This document shows, piece by piece, positions 43,687-55,728 of a stretch of DNA of 64,000 nt. The notes under the pieces were generated by a model. That model was not told the DNA's origin and did not search any database. It saw only the letters and a list, made by a program, of their open reading frames with translations. The number at the start of each line of letters is the position of its first letter. The first letter of the stretch is position 1. Source of the stretch: Lithospermum erythrorhizon (lineage: Eukaryota; Streptophyta; Magnoliopsida; Boraginales; Boraginaceae); assembly GCA_019722365.1 (NCBI GenBank), contig JADFUC010000979.1, positions 124,001 through 188,000 on the forward strand, written 5' to 3'. The position numbers and the translations under genes are program-made.

Positions 43687-45683
43687 GGAAGAAAAGAATA
43701 AAGTGCTCAACACTGAAATAGTTAAAGAGAGGTAGGAAGGTAGATATTGTTTGGGAGAAGTTTTATAGAGTAAAAGTGGTTGGTGGAATAAATTAAAGTG
43801 GTCACGAATTTGAGTTGATTTTATTGCTCAATTGCCTCTATACAGTTTGGAGGTAGTTTTGAGAGTACCTGTAATGGAATGGTGTCGGGAAATGTAGTGC
43901 CGATAGTGGGATGATGTTGCGTTTTGATGCCGAATGGTTAAAGTGGCTGTGGCTTTGCTTTGAGATATTAGCAAAAATAGATAGGGGTTCACAAGCGGTA
44001 TTTGTTATCTTTAGTGGTTTTAAAAATTAGATTTTCATGGTTATCATTTCTCGCTTTAATTTTTGAACTGAAATCAACCATTCTTCTATTGATCATTCCC
44101 ACTAAAAATGGCTGATTTTGGAGGAAAAAATATGGTCAATAAAAGAGTGGCTGATTTTGGCACCAAAAAATTAGTGATAGTGGAGTGATAAGCAATAACT
44201 TCGTCAAAGAATCTAATTTTGCTCCAAAACATGACTTTAATGCGTTAACCGTCAAATAACAATATCTGTCGAGGGACTAAGCGCAGATTTGTCGATATCT
44301 GAGACCCAGCGATCTTCTGGAGATAGAAGTGCTGGCTTGTCGTCAGTATCTGAAGATTGATAATGCATACCCTTTCCCAAACCTGAAATGAAGCATTAAA
44401 AAATATGCTAAATGACAAAGAGTTTTGCTCTAAATGAAGCTTCGCCGAATCTTTATCTTTACGAATAAAGGTAAAATAATAATTTCATGACTTTTGGGTA
44501 CTATTCTTGTGTGCTTTTAGCAGCCAAGTAGTTTTGAGTAGAGTGTTAACTCTGGTGAGGAAGTTGGTTCTTACTCCATCTATGTCAAAGGTCTCTTGGT
44601 TAGGTGGATTGTATGTAAATCGAGATATGTGTCATAGTAGGGAACACGTAAGGGGAGAGAAGGCCAAGCGAGATCTGAGAAGCGGGAAGCAATCGCTGAT
44701 ATTCGTGAATTATTGCATCGGCTCACAGGATCATCTTCTAGAAACTGAAATTTGGTATCTTGGGGGTGAGTAGAGTGTTAATTGTTCTTGTTCGAGTTTG
44801 TATAAGGCAACCCAATCGGATACCCACTTTATAGAGTTGAGTAATTATCGGTCATTTCTAGTGTTGAAACATTTATAAAACTTGAGTCCGACATGGATGT
44901 CCATCGATCAAGTATCGAGTGGGTAAAAGGTTACCTAGTCAATTTTCAAACGAGGCGGGTGTGAATGAGTATCAGGTGAATGTATTATCGAGTCGAATAA
45001 TTACTCGATTCTTTTTATAACGAGCAATATTTTTAACTTAAATAATCAGACTTTATTATCAATTGAATAGATAAATTGGGTAGAAGTTCGGATCGATTAA
45101 TTAACGGGTACCTGGTTATCCGATCATTCAGACACTTTTAGTTTTATTAGAAACAACCCAACTACTCCTACAATAGAAGGTGCTGGTTGGTGCAGGTTAA
45201 GTCGTTCTTTACAACTAAAAACGAGGAAGGGTGGTTGGTGGGAGTTCATGCTTACATCACTTGTTCACTTAAATGTGGTCACGTGGTGTATTTTTATGTT
45301 TTATCATTTTCAATTAAATTTGTATGTTGTATATTCAGATTTTTCAGTCCATGAGGTCACGTGGAACTTATGGAAAATACAAACGAGGAGCAAGAAGTCA
45401 AGAACCAAATGTGGTAATGTCTGAATTTAATTGTTTTTAGTTTTATATTTATAGTCAAATAATTGAGCCTATACTCGACTCTTATGTGAAACAAGGAAGA
45501 ATACTCTTTTATATCCTCAACAACATGATAGATATTATTAACAATGCAAATCTAAACTTTCAAACATGCAACAGTAGCATTTTACTTGTTCAACTAATTA
45601 GGGGTTGATAAGCAGCAACATTTACTTCTTCAAAGAGTAGGAACTATGATAAAATATTGTCACCCACTTTTACATTTAGGAAA
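43687..45683. other. Spacer between the two phytocyanin genes
   Basis: About 2 kb with the promoter of the first gene (minus strand) near 43700-43850 and the 3' flank of the second near 45600. No other gene is supported; open frames here are short and featureless. Confidence 0.45.
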
Positions 45684-47225
45684 TCACGAACCAAAGAAAC
45701 AGCACAAATAAGTGTCTCTATTCCGAGATATTACTATTACTCTTACTCTGATATTCTTATCAATAATCTTAAAACTGAAGGAAATATGATAGAAATAAAG
45801 CAAAACCATTGAGAAGAAACGTCCATCCAACATGGTCGAACAAGAAGGTGGTGGTGGATGTGGCTTTGGCGTTAGGGGGTAGAGGGGTGGGTCGTCGTCG
45901 TCCGGACCAGCATCTGGAGGTGGTGGAGGCCTCTTTGGCTTAGGTTTTGGTGTTGGGGATGATGATTCTGGGGCTTGAGAATCACCACCTTCATCATTTG
46001 TTTCTAAGTGACCATCATTTTGGGACAAATCTTCCACTTTGGGATGCACATTGACATGAATCTTTAACCCTTTTTTGCAACTCTCAAAGTTTCCACTAGC
46101 AAAAAATCTAGTGCCTTCTCCATCAAGTTGGACTTCGTTGAGGCCATCAGTGTACATCTTGATGGGGCTTGAGAGGTTGCATGAGGAAAGGTCTTCTATA
46201 CTTTCAAGTTCAACCACACTTTCTTGACCTGCAGTGTAGGCGAACCCTGCAAATTAGCAAGAAAAATTGGAAATTACTCTCATAAGCTAAACAATAATTA
46301 TGAATGCTTGATAGTAAAATACGACACTAGAAACATTCTTTGATTATATGAGTGCTAGTTTTTTTTATCTGAAAGTATCCTCCAATTAAATAATAATGTG
46401 GAGATGAGGACTTAGGAGTTATAGGTTTATCCAAGGGAATTAAACTCATATTTCCATGTTATATACCATGCGGAAACCTCCAACTTCTCTTAATATCAGC
46501 CAATTTACGACGGTGAATATCTTAAAAAAACACATACAAGGTGTATATATATTTTTATATTAACGATCGCGGGATTATATCGTAAAATTAATTGGTAATG
46601 GGTAAGTGGGTGAAAGATTTTATTAATTAGTTTGGTGTATTAATTTTCGATATGGGATGTATGTGTTCTTTTACCTTGTCTCGCACGTGTAGCAGCATCT
46701 GATCGCTTACAGATCGTCAAAACACAGGCCCAGCATGACATTAGACGCGATGGAGACAGAGCCAGAGTGATAACGTGCGGAGGCGAAATTATACGTGTTA
46801 AGAATCGCTGAGGTTTAAATACATAGAATTAATTGGTAATAGGAGTAATGGCTCAAAATCTTATTAATTAGTCTAGATTATATTAATCTTTTGATGTATA
46901 GGATCGGGATACTTTACATTTTATGGATCCTGATCCTATTAAACGTTGTGATACGATCGTATAGGGTCCGACTATTTGTTACACTGATTTGATTAAAATC
47001 ATGATACGTATATAACGTTGACACACATATATCCGATGATACGTATACTTACAGATTATATGCCAACATTGAAGAGACGGCCAGAGGACCGGAACTAGGG
47101 TCAGTGGAAGTGTCCCAACCACTGTCATCTCCTACAACATTAACTCTATTGCTAATACTACTGTGCAAACAACATCAAGGCAACTAAAATAGCCAAATAA
47201 TTGTGGGTATTTTCGACCCTGCCAT
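45684..47225 (-). pseudogene. Second early nodulin-like phytocyanin gene, exon 1 damaged
   Basis: Exon 2, complement(45684-46246), is intact. It starts W-FAYTAGQESVVEL, keeps -SSCNLSSPIKMYTDGLNEVQLDGEG- and -GNFESCKKGLKIHVNVHP, then a Pro-rich linker and a hydrophobic end. It is a clear tandem copy of the neighbouring gene. Exon 1, complement(47053-47225), is recognisable (MAGSKIP..., then -VNVVGDDSGWDTSTDP-, then -SSGRLFNVG-) and still has a GTAAGT donor. It needs several small indels to read through: stops TAG and TGA fall inside the signal peptide. The C-terminus runs on past the point where the sister protein stops, giving about 35 extra residues rich in Ile, Val and Arg, so the GPI signal may be spoiled. 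Either a young pseudogene or an assembly artefact; copper ligands are absent here too. Confidence 0.7.
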
Positions 47226-47749
47226 TTGACATGAACCCTAGAAAAGAAGTTGAGTGAGAGCATAAAAAAGACTAGATATATGGGGAGAGTTAGGAGAAAG
47301 ATATTCTTGAATGATGTTTATATATAGAAGTAGTACATTCAAATGGTTGAGTGGTGATAAGGTATCGCAAAGTCTTTGTTTTTTATGTATATGGCTACAA
47401 GAGTAGTACTTTTCAGGGCTCAGAATATTTGGAAGTAGTTTCAATTAAAAGCAAGTAGAAACAATGGGTGGGAACTAAGACTTCTAAGTAGAGATTTTGG
47501 GGTTAGTTGGAGTCAGCCTTGGAACACTTCTCACGCAATAAACACTAGTTCAACCACAAATTTATCATTAAAATTACATTTAATAAATAAGTTGAAATGC
47601 GAAACTAATTTGAATATTAGAAGAATAATTTGAGCCTATCCTCTAAAAGAGAAATGAGAGTGACAATATGCTGTAATGAATAGGAAAAATTTTTATTATT
47701 TATTAAAAAGGGTATAAAATAAAATTCTTGTAGAAAGTCACACTTAGGT
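47226..47749. other. Upstream flank of the second phytocyanin gene
   Basis: Probable promoter side of the damaged gene. AT-rich, with a TATATAAACATC-type run on the minus strand near 47310-47325 that could be its TATA box, roughly 90 bases before the ATG. Confidence 0.35.
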
Positions 47750-49270
47750 ATCACGGGTTTTTATCGAATCGAAGAGGATCATTATCCGGCCCATGGATCC
47801 TAAGTATTCTTGACGATTTGTGAAATGTCTGAGCAACTCTTTCTTGGCCTTGATATGAAGGGGGCACTTTGGTATGAGGTTTCTTTGATTTGAGAACTTT
47901 GATTTGTCTTTGGATTTGATTTGATAGATCTTTGTGTGGGATATGTGTCACAGTCTTGATGGGCTTGAGGCGTCGAACTTGGATATGGTCCAGTCGGGGG
48001 AGCAGCGTATTAAAAGTGTTGGTTGTATGGAACGTCTGCAATACGTAATAAATTTAGATGGATTTATTGCTGAGTGTCTTGCGGTGATTATTGGGACCGC
48101 GCTTTGTGGTGGAACTTAAAGGGATATAACCCGAGAGTGGAACATGAGCGATATCCTCTTTGCGGCTTTAGTGGGAAGCTTGATTTGAGATAGAGCTAGA
48201 CTTTATGAAGCATGGGGCGGTAGCGGCAGTTGTTGGAAGCGATATGCGGCTTAACCGCTTTGTCTTCTGGCAAGCTTTAGCGGCGTATTTGTTGTAGAGA
48301 TGATAAGGGTGGTGGGGCAATTGAGATTTTATGGTTGTTTTAATTTGTGAAGTAATGTCTGACATAGAGCATGCTGCTATGACCTTGGCAGGCACTATTA
48401 TTATAGTAATGATCGGTATGAAGGTGGATTGTCTCAACTTTGTTGATGGGCGATCCTTCAGCGGGGATCTTGCTTAGCGATGTTTTACTGCTGGAATACA
48501 TTTATATGGGTGAATGTTTTGGGTGTAGTTCTTATGGAACTTGATGAATCAGAAACTGAGATTTTCGGTGTTAAGTACGAGATTTATGAATAAGTGAAAT
48601 TTGTTGTTTGTGCGAATATTCGAAAGCGTTGTGAGAAATGCATTGTCGATTTTTGCTTTAACTTGAAGAAGCTACTGCGTTTGTGCTAATCTTGATTTAA
48701 GCGACTTCACTTTGTTGCTGGATGTGTTTTAATGGCCACGAAATGGTGTTCTATTTGGTGGTTTAAAAGTTTATTTTAGAGAGAATTCGGAGGTCATCAT
48801 ATATTTTTACCGATTGTTTTTGATTGTTTTAGATGATTTGTACCATGAATATTTCAAAAATATAGGGGTTTATATGGGTTTAGGAACTTTGAATCACTGC
48901 TTGATTGGTTGGTTTAATTTCGGTGGATCGTAGTCTTGTAGTTTGAATTTTGATGAGATCACGAATAGCCAGGGAATTTAGGAATTAATTCATAGAAATC
49001 AAAATAAGCCTGTTGACTTTTGAGCAGGAAGGTTCTGGATTTTAGGTCGAATCGTCTTTATATTATTTTGGGATCTTTAGATCTTTATTTTGACATGCTT
49101 TGGAGTATTCGTTTTGAATACGGAACCTACAGAAACAATTTTGGGGCACACATGGCCGATTTTAATGTGATAAAATTAGAGGCGTTTTTTAGCGCCAGTC
49201 CTGAAAATTTAATGTCACGTTTAATTTGGAGTACTTTGTTCATCTGAGGGTTTTCGTTAAATTTTAGGGT
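47750..49270. repeat. Dispersed-repeat region, retrotransposon-like
   Basis: No gene-like frame on either strand. The composition is G/T-rich on the plus strand and unlike the AT-rich flanks. The part near 47965-48005 shares CTTGGATATG and CAGTCGGGG wording with 7925-7950. The sequence resembles LTR-type DNA, but neither partner LTR nor target duplication was found, so class and ends are guesses. Confidence 0.35.
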
Positions 49271-50253
49271 TGATTAAGAAGCCACTGATCACGTGGCATT
49301 TATTTAATGGCTTGATTTAATTAATCTGATTAAGTCGTATTAATCATTTTAATTATTTTTAAATAAATTTTCACTGTCTACAGTCACAATGTATAATTCT
49401 CATATTTTCGGAGTAAAAATGTATTTAATTATTTTTCTTTTTAACCCATGTTATTCAATTATTTATCACCGTTGAGATGAAAGGTTAATAATAACATTTA
49501 TTTCATTCAATTTTGTTATAAACATCGTTATGAAACTATAGCCAATCATTATGGTATATGTACCTAATTACATTATTATAATTAATTTTAAAATTGGTTA
49601 TCTTGAATTTTCGGTCGTAGCATGAAATTCAATGTTCTTAGTTCATTATTATTGGAACCTCCTTTCTAGCTAGATTTCCCATATTTATAGTGATAGTAAC
49701 AACTAACAAGGTTGCCCAAATGTTAATTAACTGGTTGACATGTTCTTTAGGTGTGCATGGCATATTTGAATGAGTGATTCTCGCCCTTCTGTTGCTCCAT
49801 TTGGTGAAATAGTAGTCCATGAATCACATATTAAAGTTGATGAGAGTAAATTCAAGCAGACTCCCCACCAACAACACTGAAAGGAAACTATGTTCAAAAC
49901 CATTCAGCAGAAAAATTAGTACTCAAAGTGAGAAAGTGATGAATCATTTATCAAAAAAAATGAAGAAACCTTAACAATTGAGTATAGACATAATCCGAAG
50001 TTAAATAACTTTCTAAAAAATGATGAATTAAACAGCATTCTACCTAAAAGGCTAAACAGTTCATAGCGTAGAACTATAGTACACATTGCTAGATTTCCCA
50101 AAAATTATGCAAATAACCAATTGTAATTAGTCATTTACATATACCATCCAAAATGTGCAAAACATTTAATGGCCCCATTCACTACTAAAAAACTTTCTTG
50201 ATTACCCTCTGTTGCCATGGCTGCTACCTGTTTCTTGTTCTTTAGCGCTCGTA
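49271..50253. other. Intergenic, no gene seen
   Basis: AT-rich spacer; the final 100-200 bases are the likely 3' untranslated region of the alkaline ceramidase gene on the minus strand. Confidence 0.4.
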
Positions 50254-51468
50254 TTATTGGGATTTAGACTTCTCGATTGTTACGTATGGGAGAAAACCGA
50301 GAAAGTTCACAATTTTTGGAGTCCATCCTCGCTGCTGTGCACGGCAGAACATCAAGAATGTGTTGGCAAAATAAGAACTGAACCCCATAAGAAGGTGCCA
50401 CAGTGCATGTCCTTGGGGATTGATAGGCCAGTCAGATATAGCTTTGCAGAAAAGACGATCGGATAGCCAACACAAACAACCAACAATAAGAGTTGCCACA
50501 TATAACTTAGCAAGCTGCCTAGCTTTGATATTGTCTGTGTATAGGTAATACTTGTATGCCCGTGGAGCACAGAGGAGACAAAGGATCACAAAATGTACCT
50601 TGAAGCCAATTCCAAGATCAAGCAGAAAATGGAAAATACCAAAAACAGCACCATAAAGGAAGATGAAAGTTGGAATTGTACTGCGATAGTGCCAGTCCGG
50701 AGAGTAGAGAATATAAATATACAAGAGCATTTCCCACACCAATGGTGTTTCATCACTTTGCTGAAACCTGAAAATATTCACAACAAATTAATCGAGACTC
50801 TGGTATACAGTTGTCACAAGACAATAAATGAACACTTGTTGTAGCTCACACGGAGTTTGACTCATTAAATCAGTCACAAGGTTCATGGAAAACAATAATA
50901 TGTAGAATATTTTGGCGTCTTGTCAAAAAGTACGAGCTGCACAATCTTGATAACTCTTCATGTGATTGAGAGTAAATATCTGCTTATAGCAAGCATTCCC
51001 ACAGCATATTTACACTGTTGTGTCTCAAAAATTTTGAAGCTCTTTATGCAACTAAAGCTTTTACAGGTCGTAGTGAAGGGAGGAGGAACTCTAAGAGTGT
51101 GATAAAATATTCGAGGGATCAAAGTTCAAAACCGTGTACTATGATATGTTGACATATTAAAAGGAAACATCCAATGCAACAAGAAACTCAATCATGTTGG
51201 CAAATGTTACTTACACATGTTGCAACGTGGCATGGTATAGCATGCTCCCAATGGTAAGTATCAAGTTTGACGTATACAAAACACTAAATCTCTTTTCACA
51301 ACGCTGCCACAAACAATTAATCAGCCCAATAAGTGCCAACATAATGCATGGAATATTTGAAATGGTATTATAGAGCTCTGCCACATAAGCAGAGTGGACA
51401 TAATTCTTCTCGCAGCACTCAATTGAGGATGTGACGGGACCCCAAAAGCTGGATACTCCATCTTCCAT
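50254..51468 (-). CDS. ACER: Alkaline (phyto)ceramidase
   Basis: The enzyme splits ceramide or phytoceramide into a long-chain base and a fatty acid in the ER/Golgi membrane, and tunes sphingolipid levels in stress and turgor responses. Coding exons are complement(51215-51468) and complement(50254-50767). They join in frame to 255 residues, the same length as the Arabidopsis homologue. Motifs: N-terminal -DGVSSFWGPVTSSIECCE-, -AELYNTISNIP-, -SMLYHATLQH- (His 79 and 84), a -CWLSDRLFC- block with the conserved Asp, and -NPQGHALWHLLMG- with His 205 and 209. These match the metal-binding Ser/Asp/His set of the family. Seven membrane segments are expected. The region from about 51475 to 52790 upstream is probably a 5' untranslated intron, since a CAG-GTTTGA donor-like site sits near 52790 on the minus strand. 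Confidence 0.95.
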
Positions 51469-53902
51469 CTCTATTTAATATAGATAAGTATGTCAGCTGC
51501 TATAGAACTCAACTAGTATATCATAAAACTGTAAGAATCATGAAAACAGCAGAAGTCTCATCAGCAAAAGAAAGGAAAATAACAATAAAAAGATATGAGA
51601 TGGGGAAATCATCTTCACAGGTCCCATAAAAATGTGAAGCATAATTGTTTTATCCAATGAATCAGTGGGAGGCGAAATCCTTATCGTGGAAATCGAAAGA
51701 CATTAACAATTGAGTTAAAGAAATCAAACTGAAATAGGCATACATAATCAGTTCAGCAGTAAAAAGGTAATCAGAAACATCTAAAATTCCTTCAATTTCA
51801 GGATAAGGTCTGAGACCTCCAGACTCAAATCCATCAAAAACACAGAAGTGAAAAGGAAGAAAATCAAGAAGAAACAAACATATGTGAAACAAACAAATAT
51901 AACTCCGTAACTAAAAGAGAAAGAAAACTCTCAAACCACAATGCTACAGCAGTAAAGCCTGATTCTGAATCTGACCTTAGTTAATAGGCATTTTTGTGTA
52001 AACTACAAAAAGAGTGAATCTTTGACATCGCTCAAATCTCCAATTATCACACTAAATTTGCAACATTTACGCTCCATCTAACCAATTATCAAACTCCAAG
52101 CTGGATCATAATTTTATATAACATATGTTCGAACAAGCAACAATGACAATGAATTAATTAGAATACCAAGGGCACTTGTCCCATTGATCCCCCCCTCTGC
52201 AGTCTAAACCCATTGGAGCAGGGTAGATAAACCAAACTAAGCCTTGTCCACTAAGTGGAGTTATTGCTTATATGAATAAACTTGCCAAATCTTCCCTATA
52301 TTTAGTAATCCCTTCCATTAAGCTCATAAACTCTAGCTCCTTCGATCGACATGTAAATAAAACGTTAAAAAATCCAAGCTTGTCCTCCATTTTATATATA
52401 AAAAAATGCAAACTTGACATCAAAATTAATCCAAATATGTAACATATACCACACAATGCAATCAATCTTATTACATAGCTCATTCTTCAGACTAAAATTA
52501 TAAACAAATTTGACCATAAACTATAATCACCAACTAAATTCAATACACAATTGCAAATCAAACATTTCTCAAATGGGTATTTTCAACTTCTTGAATCCAA
52601 TAACTTAAACCCAAAACAAATTTAAAAAAATGATTCATCATTGAAAGATCACAATCGAATAATTATGCATTTATTTATTTCCATCATAATGTCAACTTTC
52701 ATTTCAATTATTACACAATAATTCATAGATCTGCTAGAAAAAATCATAATAACAAACAAAAAACAAAAGAATTGATAGATTTCAAACCTGTAATGAAATT
52801 GATGAATATTTGATAAAAGCTTATGATGTTTTTATATTTTTTGAGGAAATTTTGGAACATAAAAAGGTGGTCTTGATTGGGAATGTAATAACCCAAAGAA
52901 TCTCTCTCAGATGTCGCAACGGATCTGTTTGTTTTTTTTTAGTAAATATGGATTAATCGAGGTGAATCTATTCATATTTTATATTAATAATATAAGGAGT
53001 AATGAGGATCGAGGTGAAATATTGTGGGGGCTAAATTATCCATATCAATTTTTAAGTTTATTTTATGAAACTTATTGATAGAAAAAGTCGAATCAGTGCA
53101 AGAATTAGTAGCGTGGAAATTAAGTTGTTCGTCGCATCCAAATTGTATATGTTTCCTGATGTGTATAATATTAATTTATTTGTCCTTCCTACATAAATTT
53201 AATGATTCCATTACTAAGTTAAATGAATCCTTTTATTAACTTGAGTGATTAATTTGGATGAGAATTGATATGAATTATTGAAATGATAAATAAATAAATG
53301 AAAATTGATATGAATTATTAAAATGATAAATAAATAAGACCTGGTATCCTATGCCATTTGCCTATCTATTACTCTCAATAGTTATTTCTAGTTAGATACT
53401 AAAATATTCGTCAAAAAGGAAGAGTTACTGATATGTACGGTGGTTTATTTCATTTTACATGTTAGATACATTAAATTTTTCACATTTTAAATTTTCCTTT
53501 CAGTATTTTGTTTCATAAATGGAATTTAATTTAGAGATTGGTCGAAAGTGAAAAATATTTATAATATTGAGGGATGGAGGCCGCCGCCGGGTGGTGGAAA
53601 GGCGAGGGATACCCTAGCTAGTTTGATACATGAGGTCATGCAGCTTGTAATAAGATTTTGTGAGTCTTGGGATTCAAACAATTAATCTAGACAAATTCAT
53701 TAGTGAACAAAGTCAAATAACCTGGCCAAGTACATCAAACTGACTAATCTTCATAATATATACTACCTCTATAAATATAAGACTTTTATCTAAATCCTAC
53801 CTTACCACCATATTACCAACCAATATATCGTAAGATTTTATATGCTTCATTTCTAAATCAATATATAATCCAATCTTTTTTTCTTCAAAGTTGATATTAA
53901 AA
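51469..53902. other. Divergent promoter region (ceramidase and DUF506 genes)
   Basis: This holds the 5' untranslated part of the ceramidase gene on the minus strand (up to about 52870) and the promoter of the DUF506 gene on the plus strand. A direct repeat of period 40 lies at 53261-53337 (AATTGATATGAATTATT-AAATGATAAATAAATAA). A TACTACCTCTATAAATATAAGAC run near 53761 looks like one end of a Stowaway MITE. Minus-strand short frames here are hydrophobic by AT bias and are not supported. Confidence 0.45.
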
Positions 53903-55096
53903 ATGATGAATATTCCAATAAAAATCAAAAGGGTTGCTGAAGCATTTGATGATATGGCTAGGGATGGTAGAAAGTTGTGCGAAAGCACTGGAAGCGAACA
54001 TTATGAAAGCTTGCTGGATTTGTCTGTTCTTGTTAATTCATTTCTTGAAAGAGGAAATGATGAGGTTTTAAATGTTGGTGATGAGGAGGAAAATGAGAAT
54101 TGGAATTGGAATAATGATTATGATGAAGGTGGAACACATTGGAAGATTTTAGAATTTGAAGTAGAAGAGGATTTGAGGGGTTTGCTAAGAATGGAAAATG
54201 ATGATTATGTGAAAATGAAGATTCATGCAGAAGTGGAGAAAGCTTTCATTGAACTTGGTGGCACCGGGGTCTCTCCGGCGGGCTCTAAGCGGCGGTTGAT
54301 GGCGTTGTTACGTTTAAGAGGCCTTGATGCCGGTGAGTTCTTCATCGAAGTTTTCTTTTTCTAAATGGAAGTCTCAAAAAACGTTCTTATTAATGTAGTT
54401 TATTATCGGGACATTATCACCATTGAAATATAGAAAATAAAATTTAAAATTTGATAAATGACAACAGGGGCAATACAAGGACATAATGAGGATTGAAATG
54501 TAGGAGTAACATTTTAAAATTGCAAAGGATAATATTTGAAAAATTGACTAACATTTGTTTTTCAGGAATATGAGATAACTTATAAGTTGATTATTTTTTC
54601 TAAGAATAAATTTCCCAACCCCTCATAATATTATTAATAAACCATCTTCAATTGCTCATACCTAAAATATTTTATTGATCAAAACTTTATTTCTTATTAC
54701 TAAGCTTGCTTCTTGAATGTATTCTTACCTTTAGGTCTTTGCAAATCAAAGTGGGACAAAAAAGGACACTGCCCACCAGGGAAGTATGAATATATTGATG
54801 TTATAGTGAAAGGAACACGTTACATTGTTGAAGTATCATTAGCTTCAGAATTCGAAATAGCTCGCCAAACAGGGCATTACACATCACTGCTCCAACTTTT
54901 TCCAACAATTTTTGTGGGTGAAATACGGAAGCTCAAGAAGATTGTGAGACTAATGTGCAATTCTATCAAATTATCAATGAAGACAGAAGACATTCCTGTT
55001 CCCCCTTGGAGGAGATATGCTTACATGCAAGCCAAATGGCTTGGACCTTACAGAAGGACCATCAATGAAGTCCCTAAAGATTTCAGATATGGCTGA
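53903..55096 (+). CDS. DUF506 family protein (PDDEXK-like)
   Basis: Exons 53903-54332 and 54735-55096 join in frame (GT/AG borders) to 263 residues. The family is plant-specific, has a predicted PDDEXK nuclease-like fold and is linked in the literature to growth and stress signalling; no enzymatic reaction is established. Visible: a variable, acidic N-terminal third (-DEEENENWNWNNDYDE-); -HAEVEKAFIEL-; -SKRRLMALLRLRGLDAGLCKSKW-; the core -GKYEYIDVIVKGTRYIVEVSLASEFEIAR-, where Asp and Glu could be the remnant metal ligands; -LLQLFPTIFVG-; and the C-terminal -PPWRRYAYMQAKWLGPYRRT-. The intron falls in the usual place before the Lys/Trp block. The first ATG is followed at once by a second (MMNIP). 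A hAT-type MITE lies shortly after the stop, probably within the 3' untranslated region. Confidence 0.93.
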
Positions 55097-55188
55097 AATG
55101 AGATCCGTAGGTTTCAGGGCTACGCCGCCAGCGGTTTCTGGTTATTGCAGGAAAGATTTGGGCAGTATAAATGGTGCTAGGTTATGAC

Positions 55189-55330
55189 CATAGTTGTGAA
55201 TAACGTTTAGCAGTGTTTATTATGTAGCGACGAAACTCCAAAAATCGGCTATAGCCGCATTATTTACCGCTCGATACCCCTAGCCCACTATACTGCTATT
55301 GTGACTTATTTACCACTATTCACAACTACG
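55189..55330. mobile_element. hAT-type MITE after the DUF506 gene
   Basis: The left end CATAGTTGTGAATA and right end TATTCACAACTACG are inverted copies with one mismatch. They are flanked by GTTATGAC (55181-55188) and GTTTTGAC (55331-55338), an 8-base target duplication with one change. The inside is 142 bases in total, GC-poor and non-coding, with further internal symmetry (CGGCTATAGCCG). An 8-base duplication points to hAT. It starts 92 bases after the stop codon. Confidence 0.8.
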
Positions 55331-55351
55331 GTTTTGACAATTAAATTGGAG

Positions 55352-55396
55352 AGCCGATTGTGCATATTTTGTAACTGTAGAGCCGATTGTGCATAG
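55352..55396 (+). repeat. Short direct repeat
   Basis: GAGCCGATTGTGCATA occurs twice, 29 bases apart, just outside the MITE. No function suggested. Confidence 0.7.
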
Positions 55397-55728
55397 ATTC
55401 CAGTTAATTATCGTAAAGAGCTATTCTAGGCCCCTGGGGCCTGGACTATACAAACTAGGTAGGTTCATTTGAATCATTAAAATTGAAATAATAATCTACT
55501 CTATATAAATACTTTGTATAATTTATGAAGTAAATTCTAGTCTTTTAACATGAATCTACATTATTCATGGGGGGAAGCATAACATGGAGTATATCAGGAA
55601 TTCAGGATCACAGATGAATATTAGATATCCTACAATTTATAGAGCTAAAGGTCTCAATCTCGATGTCGCTTCCACTACAAAATCCCCACCACTCTATTTT
55701 CAGTTTTTTAATGCAACTTTCCGCTCTG

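Noticed and set aside
49638..50101. Hydrophobic minus-strand frames downstream of the ceramidase gene
   Set aside because: AT-biased composition explains the hydrophobicity; no start context or motif.
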